A DNA stretch of 41,710 bases, from positions 50,983 to 92,692 of the forward strand of contig PBOR01000017.1 in the NCBI GenBank assembly GCA_002724395.1, read 5' to 3'. Origin of the DNA: Rhodospirillaceae bacterium (lineage in GTDB: Bacteria > Pseudomonadota > Alphaproteobacteria > UBA8366). The notes beneath the pieces are model-generated. The model did not search any database. It saw nothing but the letters and a program-made list of their open reading frames with translations, and was not told the origin of the DNA. Shown in pieces: positions 34,611-41,710 of this stretch (positions are counted from its first letter, which is position 1; each line of letters opens with the position of its first letter). The translations under genes were made by a program, and so were the position numbers.

Positions 34611-35869
34611 GAGACCGACGAAATTATGAGGGACGCGTTCGTGCCACCAAACCCAAAGGAATTCGACATTACATTCCGAATTTTCCGCTCTTTAGCCTCA
34701 TGGGGTACCAAATCTATATCACAGCCTTCGGACGGATTATCCAGATTCAGGGTAGGCGGACAAACACCATCATTGATCGCCTTAATACAAAAGACTGCCT
34801 CCGCCGCTCCCGCAGCACCTAATAAATGGCCAATTGCAGATTTCGTCGACGACATGGAAAGATTACCGGCGGCATTGCCATAGAGGCGTTTTACTGCATT
34901 CACTTCGATCTCATCGCCCAACGGCGTAGAGGTTCCGTGAGCATTGATATAATCAATATCTTCCGGATTTATACTGGCACGCTTCAATGCGCTCTGCATT
35001 GCACGAAATGCGCCATTACCATCGGGCGCTGGTGCGGTAATGTGATATGCATCGCCCGACATGCCATAGCCAGTGATCTCCGCATAAATTTTGGCACCAC
35101 GAGCTTTGGCATGTTCTAATTCTTCCAATACCAAAACGCTTGCGCCTTCCCCCATAACGAAGCCATCGCGGTCAACATCCCACGGGCGTGAGGCTATTTC
35201 TGGGGTATTATTAAAGCCCGTCGAGAGTGCACGAGAAGCAGCAAAACCTGCGATACCGATTCTACAAACAGTAGATTCCGCTCCACCTGCCAGCATAACT
35301 TCAGCATCCCCCCACATAATTATACGGGCAGCATCGCCAATTGCATGAGCACCCGATGCACAAGCCGTGACCACCGAATGATTTGGACCACGAAATCCAA
35401 AACGGATCGATACTTGGCCCGATGCCAGGTTTATCAGATCAGACGCGATAAAAAATGGACTTACACGGCGAGGACCGCGTTCATTCAACGTAACCGCTGT
35501 CTCCGCGATACCTGGCAAACCTCCGATACCAGAGCCAATGAGAACACCAGTTCGCTCTTGACCTTCCGCATCTTTCGGGAGCCATCCAGAATCTTCTACC
35601 GCCTCAGCTGCTGCTGCAATGCCACAGACGATAAACCGATCCATCTTCTTCTGATCTTTTGGTTCAACCCATTCATCAGGATCGAAACAGCCGTGCATCG
35701 CTTTACCGAATGGCGCCTGTCCCGCTATTTTACAGGCCAAATCCGATGTCTCAAAATTATCAATCGCCGTAATACCGGACTCGCCACTAATCAATCGACG
35801 CCACACATGGTCTACACCAAAACCTAACGGGCATACGATACCAAGGCCAGTTACAACTACTCGCCTCAT
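34607..35869 (-). CDS. fabF: Beta-ketoacyl-ACP synthase II
   Basis: Condenses malonyl-ACP with acyl-ACP in fatty acid elongation. The 420 residues carry the Cys-His-His triad in TACASGAHAIG, NAHGTSTPLGD and SAIGHLLGAAGA. The start at 35869 (MRRVVVTGLGIV) has GAGGA ahead and is family-typical; the frame is open 33 bases further up. It lies 48 bases after acpP and overlaps mltG. Confidence 0.97.
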   Translation of the reverse strand: MRRVVVTGLGIVCPLGFGVDHVWRRLISGESGITAIDNFETSDLACKIAGQAPFGKAMHGCFDPDEWVEPKDQKKMDRFIVCGIAAAAEAVEDSGWLPKDAEGQERTGVLIGSGIGGLPGIAETAVTLNERGPRRVSPFFIASDLINLASGQVSIRFGFRGPNHSVVTACASGAHAIGDAARIIMWGDAEVMLAGGAESTVCRIGIAGFAASRALSTGFNNTPEIASRPWDVDRDGFVMGEGASVLVLEELEHAKARGAKIYAEITGYGMSGDAYHITAPAPDGNGAFRAMQSALKRASINPEDIDYINAHGTSTPLGDEIEVNAVKRLYGNAAGNLSMSSTKSAIGHLLGAAGAAEAVFCIKAINDGVCPPTLNLDNPSEGCDIDLVPHEAKERKIRNVMSNSFGFGGTNASLIISSVS

Positions 35870-35917
35870 CTTACAATCCTCATAAATTCGCGCTCGCGAC
35901 AAAACCTCTGCGAGAAA

Positions 35918-36154
35918 CTAAGACGATTGTTCTTCAATGAAGCTATTGGCATCTTTGACGGTGAGAATTTTCTCGGCAGCTTCGTCAGGAATTTCGCAAC
36001 CGAATTCTTCCTCAAAAGCCATTACGAGTTCAACGGTATCCAGGCTATCCGCGCCAAGGTCGTCAATAAAACTCGCATTATCAGTCACCTTGGCTTCATC
36101 AACGCCCAGATGTTCGACGACTATCTGTTTTACGCGTTCGGAAACGTCACTCAT
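35918..36154 (-). CDS. acpP: Acyl carrier protein
   Basis: A 78-residue acidic helical protein that carries growing acyl chains on a phosphopantetheine at S37 of [10 protein letters not shown]. The start MSDVSERV at 36154 has AAGGAA ahead and matches the family; the frame opens 21 bases earlier. It lies between fabG and fabF. Confidence 0.98.
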   Translation of the reverse strand: MSDVSERVKQIVVEHLGVDEAKVTDNASFIDDLGADSLDTVELVMAFEEEFGCEIPDEAAEKILTVKDANSFIEEQSS

Positions 36155-36314
36155 ATTTGCTAATTCCTTCCTCAAAATTGAAAACAGACCAATTACACTC
36201 GGGCAATATTACAGCCCCAACTGGTTCACTAATTCGATCCTTTACCAGTAGTCGGCGTGTGGTATCACAATTCTCTTTTACTTGCCAACAACAACGAACG
36301 AGACAGAAACAACG

Positions 36315-37052
36315 CTAAATCATCGCCATCCCACCATTCACATGAATAGTTTGACCCGTAACATATGAAGCCGCGTCACTAGCAAGGTAAATAGCGGCGC
36401 CAGCTATATCCTCGCTGGTCCCAAACCTTTTGGCTGGAATGGCTCCTAATAGCTTTTCCTTGATCGCATCACTTAGTTCTTCTGTCATCGCGGTGTCAAT
36501 AAAACCTGGCGCGATACAGTTTGCAGTAATACCACGAGGCGCCAACTCTTGGGCCATAGATTTAGTCATACCAATCATCCCCGCCTTCGAAGCCGCATAG
36601 TTGGCTTGTCCTGCATTACCCGTAATACCAACAATTGAAGTGATGTTAACTATACGACCCCATTTATTTTTCATCATACGTCGCGTTACAGCGCGGCTGA
36701 GACGGAAAACAGCAGTTAAATTCACATTCAGCACCGTCGACCAATCTTCGTCAGTCAGTCGCATACTTAACATGTCACGAGTCAAACCTGCATTATTTAC
36801 TAGGATGTCAACAGAACCCAATATCTCCTCACTCTCTTTGATAAGTGTATCTGCAGCCCTTTCATCGCCAAGCCTCGCTGTTACAACATGAGCGCCATCA
36901 CCCAATTCATCAGCCAGGGCTCTCAAGGCGTCTTCGCGCCTTCCCGACAGAACTACCTGTGCGCCGGCATTATGCAGGCCGCAGGCTATTGCACCACCTA
37001 TCCCACCAGATGCGCCGGTAACTAACGCACTTTTCCCCGATAAATTAAACAA
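36315..37052 (-). CDS. fabG: 3-oxoacyl-ACP reductase
   Basis: NADPH-dependent reductase of fatty acid elongation. The 245 residues have TGASGGIG, NNAGLTRD, the Ser in NITSIVG, and YAASK; unlike the cluster SDRs its catalytic set is complete. The start is TTG at 37052 with AAGGAGA 6 bases ahead; there is no ATG at the family position, and the upstream ATG lies inside the end of fabD. It follows fabD by 10 bases. Confidence 0.96.
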   Translation of the reverse strand: MFNLSGKSALVTGASGGIGGAIACGLHNAGAQVVLSGRREDALRALADELGDGAHVVTARLGDERAADTLIKESEEILGSVDILVNNAGLTRDMLSMRLTDEDWSTVLNVNLTAVFRLSRAVTRRMMKNKWGRIVNITSIVGITGNAGQANYAASKAGMIGMTKSMAQELAPRGITANCIAPGFIDTAMTEELSDAIKEKLLGAIPAKRFGTSEDIAGAAIYLASDAASYVTGQTIHVNGGMAMI

Positions 37053-37062
37053 TATGCTCTCC

Positions 37063-38004
37063 TTATAAGTTCTTTGCGATAGCCTCGAAATCATCCGGCT
37101 GCTGTATTGATTTGCTGGTCAATTCACTATCAATACGCCGAGCCAGGCCAGACAGTACTCTGCCCGCACCCACCTCGATAAGCGTATCTACACCTTGCTC
37201 CCTCATATAGAGCACGCTTTCGCGCCAACGCACCATTGCCGTTACTTGTTCTATCAAGCATGTGCGAATAGCATCCGGATCAATCACCTGCTCTGCTGTA
37301 ACATTTGTCACCAAGGGTACTACCGGCTGTCGAATAACAATAACTCCCAAAGCCTCGGCCATGGCATCCGCCGCAGGTCGCATCAAAGGACAATGAAATG
37401 GTGCGCTTACCGGCAACATCACTGCCCGCCGTGCGCCTCTATCACCAGCAATTTCTATAGCGCGTTCGACCGCTGTCTTAGCGCCGCTAACTACGACTTG
37501 CCCAGGTGCATTATCATTTGCACAAGCACATACCTCATCGTGAGCCGCCTCAACCACTACCTCCTGCACTGCCTCCAAATCCAGGCCTAGTAATGCAGCC
37601 ATTGCGCCTTCACCTACCGGCACTGCCTGCTGCATCGCTTGACCGCGTCGTTTGAGAAGTTGCGCCGTATCAGCGATGCTTAACGCACCGGATGCCGCAA
37701 GGGCGGAATACTCACCCAACGAATGACCCGCAACGAGCGTTGTTTTATCCGCTAACGTGATATCAAATTCTTTTTGTAACACCATAACTATTGCAACACT
37801 GACAGCCATCAAAGCCGGCTGTGCGTTTTCAGTGAGGATTAAATCAACTTCAGGCCCCTCAAACATTAGCCCCGAGAGATTCTGCTCCAAAGCGTCATCG
37901 ACCTCTTCAAAAACAAGCCTAGCCGCAGCAAACGCATCAGCTAGGCTCCGTCCCATACCAACAGATTGCGAGCCTTGCCCTGGAAATACAAAGGCGTTAG
38001 CCAT
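37063..38004 (-). CDS. fabD: Malonyl-CoA:ACP transacylase
   Basis: Loads malonyl onto acyl carrier protein. The 313 residues begin ANAFVFPGQGSQSVGMG and have the nucleophile S95 in GHSLGEYSA, with the conserved His near SAPFHCPLM. The start at 38004 has GAGGAG ahead; the frame is open to 38046 without family match. It is the first gene of fabD-fabG-acpP-fabF-mltG, read from the promoter at 38064-38091. Confidence 0.97.
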   Translation of the reverse strand: MANAFVFPGQGSQSVGMGRSLADAFAAARLVFEEVDDALEQNLSGLMFEGPEVDLILTENAQPALMAVSVAIVMVLQKEFDITLADKTTLVAGHSLGEYSALAASGALSIADTAQLLKRRGQAMQQAVPVGEGAMAALLGLDLEAVQEVVVEAAHDEVCACANDNAPGQVVVSGAKTAVERAIEIAGDRGARRAVMLPVSAPFHCPLMRPAADAMAEALGVIVIRQPVVPLVTNVTAEQVIDPDAIRTCLIEQVTAMVRWRESVLYMREQGVDTLIEVGAGRVLSGLARRIDSELTSKSIQQPDDFEAIAKNL

Positions 38005-38063
38005 ACGAAAATACTCCTCACCAAAAAGCGCCCAGTACGCGCGCACATTAAATAAGGGCGCTA

Positions 38064-38091
38064 GTCATAGCTTCTGGCCTCAAACTGTCAA
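38064..38091 (-). promoter_or_regulatory. Promoter of the fab operon
   Basis: On minus, a perfect TTGACA (38091-38086) and TATGAC (38069-38064) stand 16 bases apart. The transcript would have a leader of roughly 50 bases to the fabD ATG. Confidence 0.6.
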
Positions 38092-38183
38092 GAAATTGCA
38101 AACAACTGCGTTTCGATAGATGAAGGTTCATCCATTTTTTTCTTTTGTAATAGTAAGATATGTGTATAGTGCGCGCCGCATTG

Positions 38184-38241
38184 GGTGGCCGCATTGCCAC
38201 CTTTATTATAACTCCTTGCCAACCTCCTTAGTAAAGGTTGG
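38184..38241 (+). promoter_or_regulatory. Two hairpins in the rpsF leader (candidate autoregulatory RNA)
   Basis: GGTGGC/GCCACC around CGCATT (38184-38201), followed by TTTATTAT, and CCAACCT/AGGTTGG with a 9-base loop (38219-38241) lie 65-125 bases before rpsF. In many bacteria the rpsF leader binds the S6-S18 complex through a hairpin containing a CCG bulge; a CCG is present in the first hairpin here, but the match is not proven. A TATAGT hexamer at 38165-38170 could be the promoter -10. Confidence 0.4.
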
Positions 38242-38307
38242 TTAGGGTCGACCGGTCGCAAACAATTTGTGACTCCGGCCCGTGAAGAGCCAAAGGGAGC
38301 AAAAAAT

Positions 38308-38835
38308 ATGGCGCTTTACGAAAGCGTGTTTATAGCGCGTCAAGACGTTTCGGCAACGCAGGTCGATAGTCTTACAGATAGTTTTGAAAAAATTATTGCT
38401 GATAATGGTGGCTCTGTTGAGCGGCGGGAGGATTGGGGTCTTCGGACGCTTGCTTACCGCATCAAAAAAAACCGCAAAGGTCATTACGTCATGTTTAACT
38501 TGGAAGCACCGTCGGGCGCTGTTCAGGAAATGGAACGTAATATGCGTCTAAATGAAGACATTCTTCGTTATATGACAATCAGAATCGAAAAAATGCGTGA
38601 GGAGCCGTCACCCATCATGCAAGGCAAAGGTGACCGAGATAGAGACCGGGCCGACCGAGGATCATCAGGACCAAAACTCGATGATAATGATCAAACTGCC
38701 GAGGCTTCTTCAGACATTACCGCGGCGAAATCAGAAACATTAGCTGAAGAACCTGGTAAAACGATTGAAGAAACGCCAACGACTGAGGCACCATTTGTAG
38801 AAGCCGCAGAAGAGAAGAAGGAGACTACAGAATGA
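38308..38835 (+). CDS. rpsF: Ribosomal protein bS6 with acidic C-terminal tail
   Basis: Small-subunit platform protein that pairs with bS18. The start [21 protein letters not shown] and the [18 protein letters not shown] segment are diagnostic. The protein has 175 residues; the S6 fold ends near 105, and the last 65 residues are a low-complexity Glu/Asp/Lys/Thr tail (from DRDRADRG on). AAGGGAG precedes the ATG. The stop overlaps the rpsR start (ATGA). Confidence 0.97.
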   Translation: MALYESVFIARQDVSATQVDSLTDSFEKIIADNGGSVERREDWGLRTLAYRIKKNRKGHYVMFNLEAPSGAVQEMERNMRLNEDILRYMTIRIEKMREEPSPIMQGKGDRDRDRADRGSSGPKLDDNDQTAEASSDITAAKSETLAEEPGKTIEETPTTEAPFVEAAEEKKETTE

Positions 38836-39101
38836 ATGCTGGACGACCAAGCGGTGGCGCTGGCGGAGCCGGTGGCAGCCGACGCCCATTCTTCAGACGC
38901 CGCAAATCATGCCCGTTCACAGGACCGAATGCACCGTCAATTGATTACACAGATGTCAAGATGCTCGGCCGGTTTACATCGGAACGTGGCAAAATTGTCC
39001 CCAGCCGCATTACTGCGGTTTCGGCCAAGAAACAACGTGAGCTTACAAAAGCAATCAAGCGCGCGCGCTTTCTCGCCTTGATGCCTTATGTATTGAATTA
39101 A
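38832..39101 (+). CDS. rpsR: Ribosomal protein bS18
   Basis: An 89-residue small-subunit protein next to bS6 on the platform. Diagnostic segments are [34 protein letters not shown] and [29 protein letters not shown]. The short Gly-rich start (GGAGGAGG) is typical of alphaproteobacterial forms. It is coupled to rpsF by a 4-base overlap and lies 33 bases before rplI. Confidence 0.98.
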   Translation: MNAGRPSGGAGGAGGSRRPFFRRRKSCPFTGPNAPSIDYTDVKMLGRFTSERGKIVPSRITAVSAKKQRELTKAIKRARFLALMPYVLN

Positions 39102-39134
39102 TTTGGCCGAGACGGCTTAACAAGGAGAACCCCT

Positions 39135-39863
39135 ATGGAAGTCATCCTTTTGGAGCGTATTGAGAGGCTCGGTCAAATGGGCGATGTAGTATCGGTAAAA
39201 CCCGGCTATGCTCGAAACTTCTTATTTCCCAAGAAGAAAGCACTACGCGCAAGCAAAGGCAATCTCGAACATTTCGAAGATCAACGAAAAGAACTCGAAG
39301 CGGATAATCTCGCCCGTAAAAGCGAGGCTGAAGATATCGCAAGGCGGATGGACGGACTACAAATTCCGATAATTCGAAGTGCTGGTGAAGCCGGACAGCT
39401 ATATGGGTCAGTTAATGCACGTGACATTGCCGAAGGCGTAATTGAGAGCGGATTTAAGGTTAGTCGCAACCAAGTCGTTATTGAACGCCCCATCAAAATT
39501 CTGGGCCTCTTTGATGTTCGTGTTCGCCTTCATCCAGAAGTCGATACAACTATCAAAATCAATGTCGCACGTTCCAAGGACGAGGCCGAACAACAAAAGA
39601 AACTTGGCCGTGCCCTCCTTAGTCAAGAAGAAGAGGAGCGTCAGGCGAATGAAATAACTGAAGAAGCCGCAGTAATTGCGGCAGAGACAATGTTCGATCC
39701 GGAAGCCCAAGCCCGAGCGACTGAAGAATTATCAAAGAAAGACGAAAATGATACTGATGCTCAAGAAGCGTCTAACCGCGATGCTGATAGTGAAGAAGTG
39801 ACCTCTAAGGCAGAAAATACAGGTTCCGACGAATCGCAAACGGGTGAAGAAGAATCCACCTAA
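39135..39863 (+). CDS. rplI: Ribosomal protein bL9 with acidic C-terminal tail
   Basis: Large-subunit protein that projects from the L1 stalk base. The signature GQMGDVVSVKPGYARNFLFPKKKA is intact, followed by the long helix and the C-terminal domain (to about 150). The 242 residues include an added Glu/Asp/Ser-rich tail of about 70-90 residues (ATEELSKKDENDTDAQ onward). A GGAG ribosome binding site lies ahead. An intrinsic terminator follows. Confidence 0.97.
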   Translation: MEVILLERIERLGQMGDVVSVKPGYARNFLFPKKKALRASKGNLEHFEDQRKELEADNLARKSEAEDIARRMDGLQIPIIRSAGEAGQLYGSVNARDIAEGVIESGFKVSRNQVVIERPIKILGLFDVRVRLHPEVDTTIKINVARSKDEAEQQKKLGRALLSQEEEERQANEITEEAAVIAAETMFDPEAQARATEELSKKDENDTDAQEASNRDADSEEVTSKAENTGSDESQTGEEEST

Positions 39864-39885
39864 AAATATATAAAATTTAACTTTT

Positions 39886-39919
39886 GAGGCCACCCTTTTC
39901 AAAATGGGCGGCCTCTTTT
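39886..39919 (+). terminator. Intrinsic terminator after rplI
   Basis: GAGGCC and GGCCTC enclose an inner stem CCC/GGG with a TTTTCAAAAT loop, followed by TTTT. It starts 22 bases past the rplI stop and closes the rpsF-rpsR-rplI operon. Confidence 0.85.
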
Positions 39920-40061
39920 GCGTTTCCAGCCGGAGCGAGAAATAACTTATACAGGCCGACTCGAAGCTTTCATTCTCGAAATGATAGTTTTCCCCAGGTT
40001 CCTTACTATCTACAGCCTAAATCAAATGACCACTATCTCACCAGCGCTGTAATTTGCAATC

Positions 40062-41591
40062 ATGACATCATCATCCCAGGATATCACAGTCACCCATCTA
40101 CATGGGGAAAAGACTGATAATTCGCACTTCCGCTTGCCGCCACAAAACACTGAGATTGAAGCTGCACTTTTGGGTGCGATTCTTACAGACAATCGGGCGT
40201 TAGAAAAAGTTTCAGAGTTTCTGAGAGCCGAACACTTCATCGAGCCGGTGCATGGGCGTATTTATACAGCAGTCGAAAAACTGGCGGAAACCGGGCAAAT
40301 AGCGAGTCCTTTAACCCTAAAACATATTTTTGAGAGTGATGAAGCGCTCACCGCCGCCGGTGGAGCCGAATATTTATTCGAAATTGCCGCAACTGCACCA
40401 AATATTATCAACGTTCCTGATTACGGCCATACGATCCACGATCTTTATTTGCGCCGGCAGCTGATTACGCTCGGTGAAGACATGGTCAATGAAGCGTTCG
40501 AACCTAACCTTGATACTAAAGCCTCACTTCAAATCGAATCCGCAGAACAAAAACTTTACGAACTATCCAACATAGGCGAGTTGGAACGCAGAATCGTTGG
40601 CCTCGGGGATGCGCTTCGTATGGCTGTAGAAAGCGCTGAAGAAGCATATCGTAAAGACAGCCATGTTGTTGGGGTCGACACGGGCTTTCATGATCTGAAC
40701 CAAAAGCTGGGTGGATTACATCCATCTGATCTTGTCATCTTAGCTGGTCGGCCTTCAATGGGTAAAACCGCACTTGCCACCAATATCGCCTATAACGCAG
40801 CAGCAGCCTACAAGGAAACCGTTGACGAGAACGGTACCACTCTCACCGAGGGTGCACATGTCTTATTTTTTTCGTTGGAAATGTCAGCCGAACAGTTAGC
40901 GGGTCGCATCCTCTCTGAACAAAGTGAAATCCCTTCGGACCACATTCGACGTGGTGATATAGAACAATCTGATTTTGATAAATTAGTTGTGGCAAGCCAG
41001 AAGCTGCATCGTATGCCTCTCTATATCGATGACACACCGGCCCTCAGCGTCTCAGCACTCCGCACGCGGGCACGTCGATTGAAACGACAAAAAAAACTTC
41101 ATTTAATAGTTGTTGATTATCTGCAACTTTTAACCGGCAGTCCTGGCGCAAGAAGTGATAATCGCGTACAGGAAATTTCTGAAATTACTCGCGGCTTGAA
41201 GGGCCTTGCTAAAGAATTAGAAGTCCCTGTTCTAGCTCTCTCACAATTATCGCGCCAAGTGGAAAATCGCGATGATAAACGTCCACAACTTTCCGATCTT
41301 CGAGAGTCAGGATCAATTGAGCAAGACGCAGACGTTGTCATGTTCATTTTTCGCGAGGAATATTACCTGGAGAAATCAGAACCTATTACCAACGCCGGCG
41401 AAGATAGTATAAAGTTCTCAGAACGTTCGCAAATTTGGGCGGAACGTCTCGAACAAGTTCGCAACACAGCAAGCGTCATCATTGCTAAACAACGCCATGG
41501 CCCCGTTGGCTCTATTGACCTTCATTTTGATGGTCGCTTTACGCGGTTTTCAGATTACACCCGTCGTCGCGACGGAGACGATTTCCCTTAG
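40062..41591 (+). CDS. dnaB: Replicative DNA helicase
   Basis: The hexameric helicase that opens the fork 5'-3' on the lagging strand. The 509 residues have the N-terminal domain (QNTEIEAALLGAILTD), Walker A GRPSMGKT at 229-236, VDYLQLL (Walker B), SQLSRQVENRDDKRPQLSDLRESG and the C-terminal KQRHGPVGSIDLHF. The ATG at 40062 has no clear ribosome binding site. No intein is present. It is separated from rplI by the terminator and followed closely by alr. Confidence 0.97.
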   Translation: MTSSSQDITVTHLHGEKTDNSHFRLPPQNTEIEAALLGAILTDNRALEKVSEFLRAEHFIEPVHGRIYTAVEKLAETGQIASPLTLKHIFESDEALTAAGGAEYLFEIAATAPNIINVPDYGHTIHDLYLRRQLITLGEDMVNEAFEPNLDTKASLQIESAEQKLYELSNIGELERRIVGLGDALRMAVESAEEAYRKDSHVVGVDTGFHDLNQKLGGLHPSDLVILAGRPSMGKTALATNIAYNAAAAYKETVDENGTTLTEGAHVLFFSLEMSAEQLAGRILSEQSEIPSDHIRRGDIEQSDFDKLVVASQKLHRMPLYIDDTPALSVSALRTRARRLKRQKKLHLIVVDYLQLLTGSPGARSDNRVQEISEITRGLKGLAKELEVPVLALSQLSRQVENRDDKRPQLSDLRESGSIEQDADVVMFIFREEYYLEKSEPITNAGEDSIKFSERSQIWAERLEQVRNTASVIIAKQRHGPVGSIDLHFDGRFTRFSDYTRRRDGDDFP

Positions 41592-41597
41592 ACGAAG

Positions 41598-41710
41598 ATG
41601 GAGGGAACTGGGCAGAACCGCTGGGCTCACGCACCGAGCAAACTGACCATCGACCTCAGTGCGGTCGTCGCCAATTATCAAACATTAGCGAAAATGTGTT
41701 CCTCAGCAGA
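41598..41710 (+). CDS. alr: Alanine racemase, N-terminal part (cut by window edge)
   Basis: A PLP enzyme making D-alanine for peptidoglycan. Only 37 codons are visible: MEGTGQNRWAHAPSKLTIDL then SAVVANYQTLAKM, which matches the alr start (the L-x-I-D-L-x-A-x-x-x-N-Y-x-x-L pattern). It begins 6 bases after dnaB, the common dnaB-alr order. The start is uncertain, as the family begins nearer to LTIDL. Confidence 0.8.
   Translation, partial: MEGTGQNRWAHAPSKLTIDLSAVVANYQTLAKMCSSA

Overview
The window is a stretch of chromosome from an alphaproteobacterium, most likely a free-living marine Rhodospirillales-type or related lineage with moderate GC. The evidence is a set of family combinations typical of that class: rpsF-rpsR-rplI next to dnaB and alr, fabD-fabG-acpP-fabF-mltG, yicC-gmk facing rsmA-pdxA-surA-lptD-lptG, holC beside pepA, a one-helix aa3 oxidase subunit IV, and a DUF2066 protein next to purM-purN. 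Assignment below class is inference. No rRNA, tRNA, CRISPR array, transposase or integrase was seen.

Layout. 1-8.6 kb: partial aspS, rnd, an M23 peptidase, then a tight minus-strand run (DUF2066 protein, CDP-alcohol phosphatidyltransferase, AI-2E/PerM-type membrane protein, hda), purM-purN, a 44-residue cytochrome oxidase subunit IV gene, and ndk. 8.7-20.6 kb: holC-pepA on minus, diverging from lptF, an unusual 0.6-kb gap, then lptG-lptD-surA-pdxA-rsmA with overlapping ends, meeting yicC-gmk on minus. 20.6-33.5 kb: an accessory block of metabolic and envelope genes. 33.5-38.0 kb: the fatty-acid synthesis operon fabD-fabG-acpP-fabF-mltG on minus. 38.0-41.7 kb: rpsF-rpsR-rplI, dnaB and the start of alr on plus.

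The main discovery is in the accessory block at 21564-21779 on minus: a 71-codon SelW-like (Rdx family) selenoprotein gene with an in-frame UGA in a CxxU motif (Y-C-G-G-U-G-Y). Immediately downstream of the UGA lies a foldable two-stem hairpin that fits a bacterial SECIS element, and a good sigma-70-type promoter sits just upstream of the gene. ORF calling breaks this gene at the UGA, so it would normally be missed. It implies that the organism makes selenocysteine; selA, selB, selC and selD must lie outside this window.

The same block holds an MmgE/PrpD family protein, a probable lipid A remodelling pair (PAP2 phosphatase and PagL-like deacylase), an AtuA-type DUF1446 protein with its DUF4387 partner, and a duplicated head-to-head module: an SDR gene on minus diverging from a ketopantoate-reductase-like gene on plus, occurring twice. 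A third SDR, a VOC protein and an FAD oxidoreductase accompany them. All three SDRs of this cluster lack the catalytic tyrosine of the YxxxK motif. The block separates yicC-gmk from mltG-fabF, genes that are commonly neighbours in alphaproteobacteria, so it was probably inserted into a conserved core neighbourhood. Its substrate cannot be told from sequence alone.
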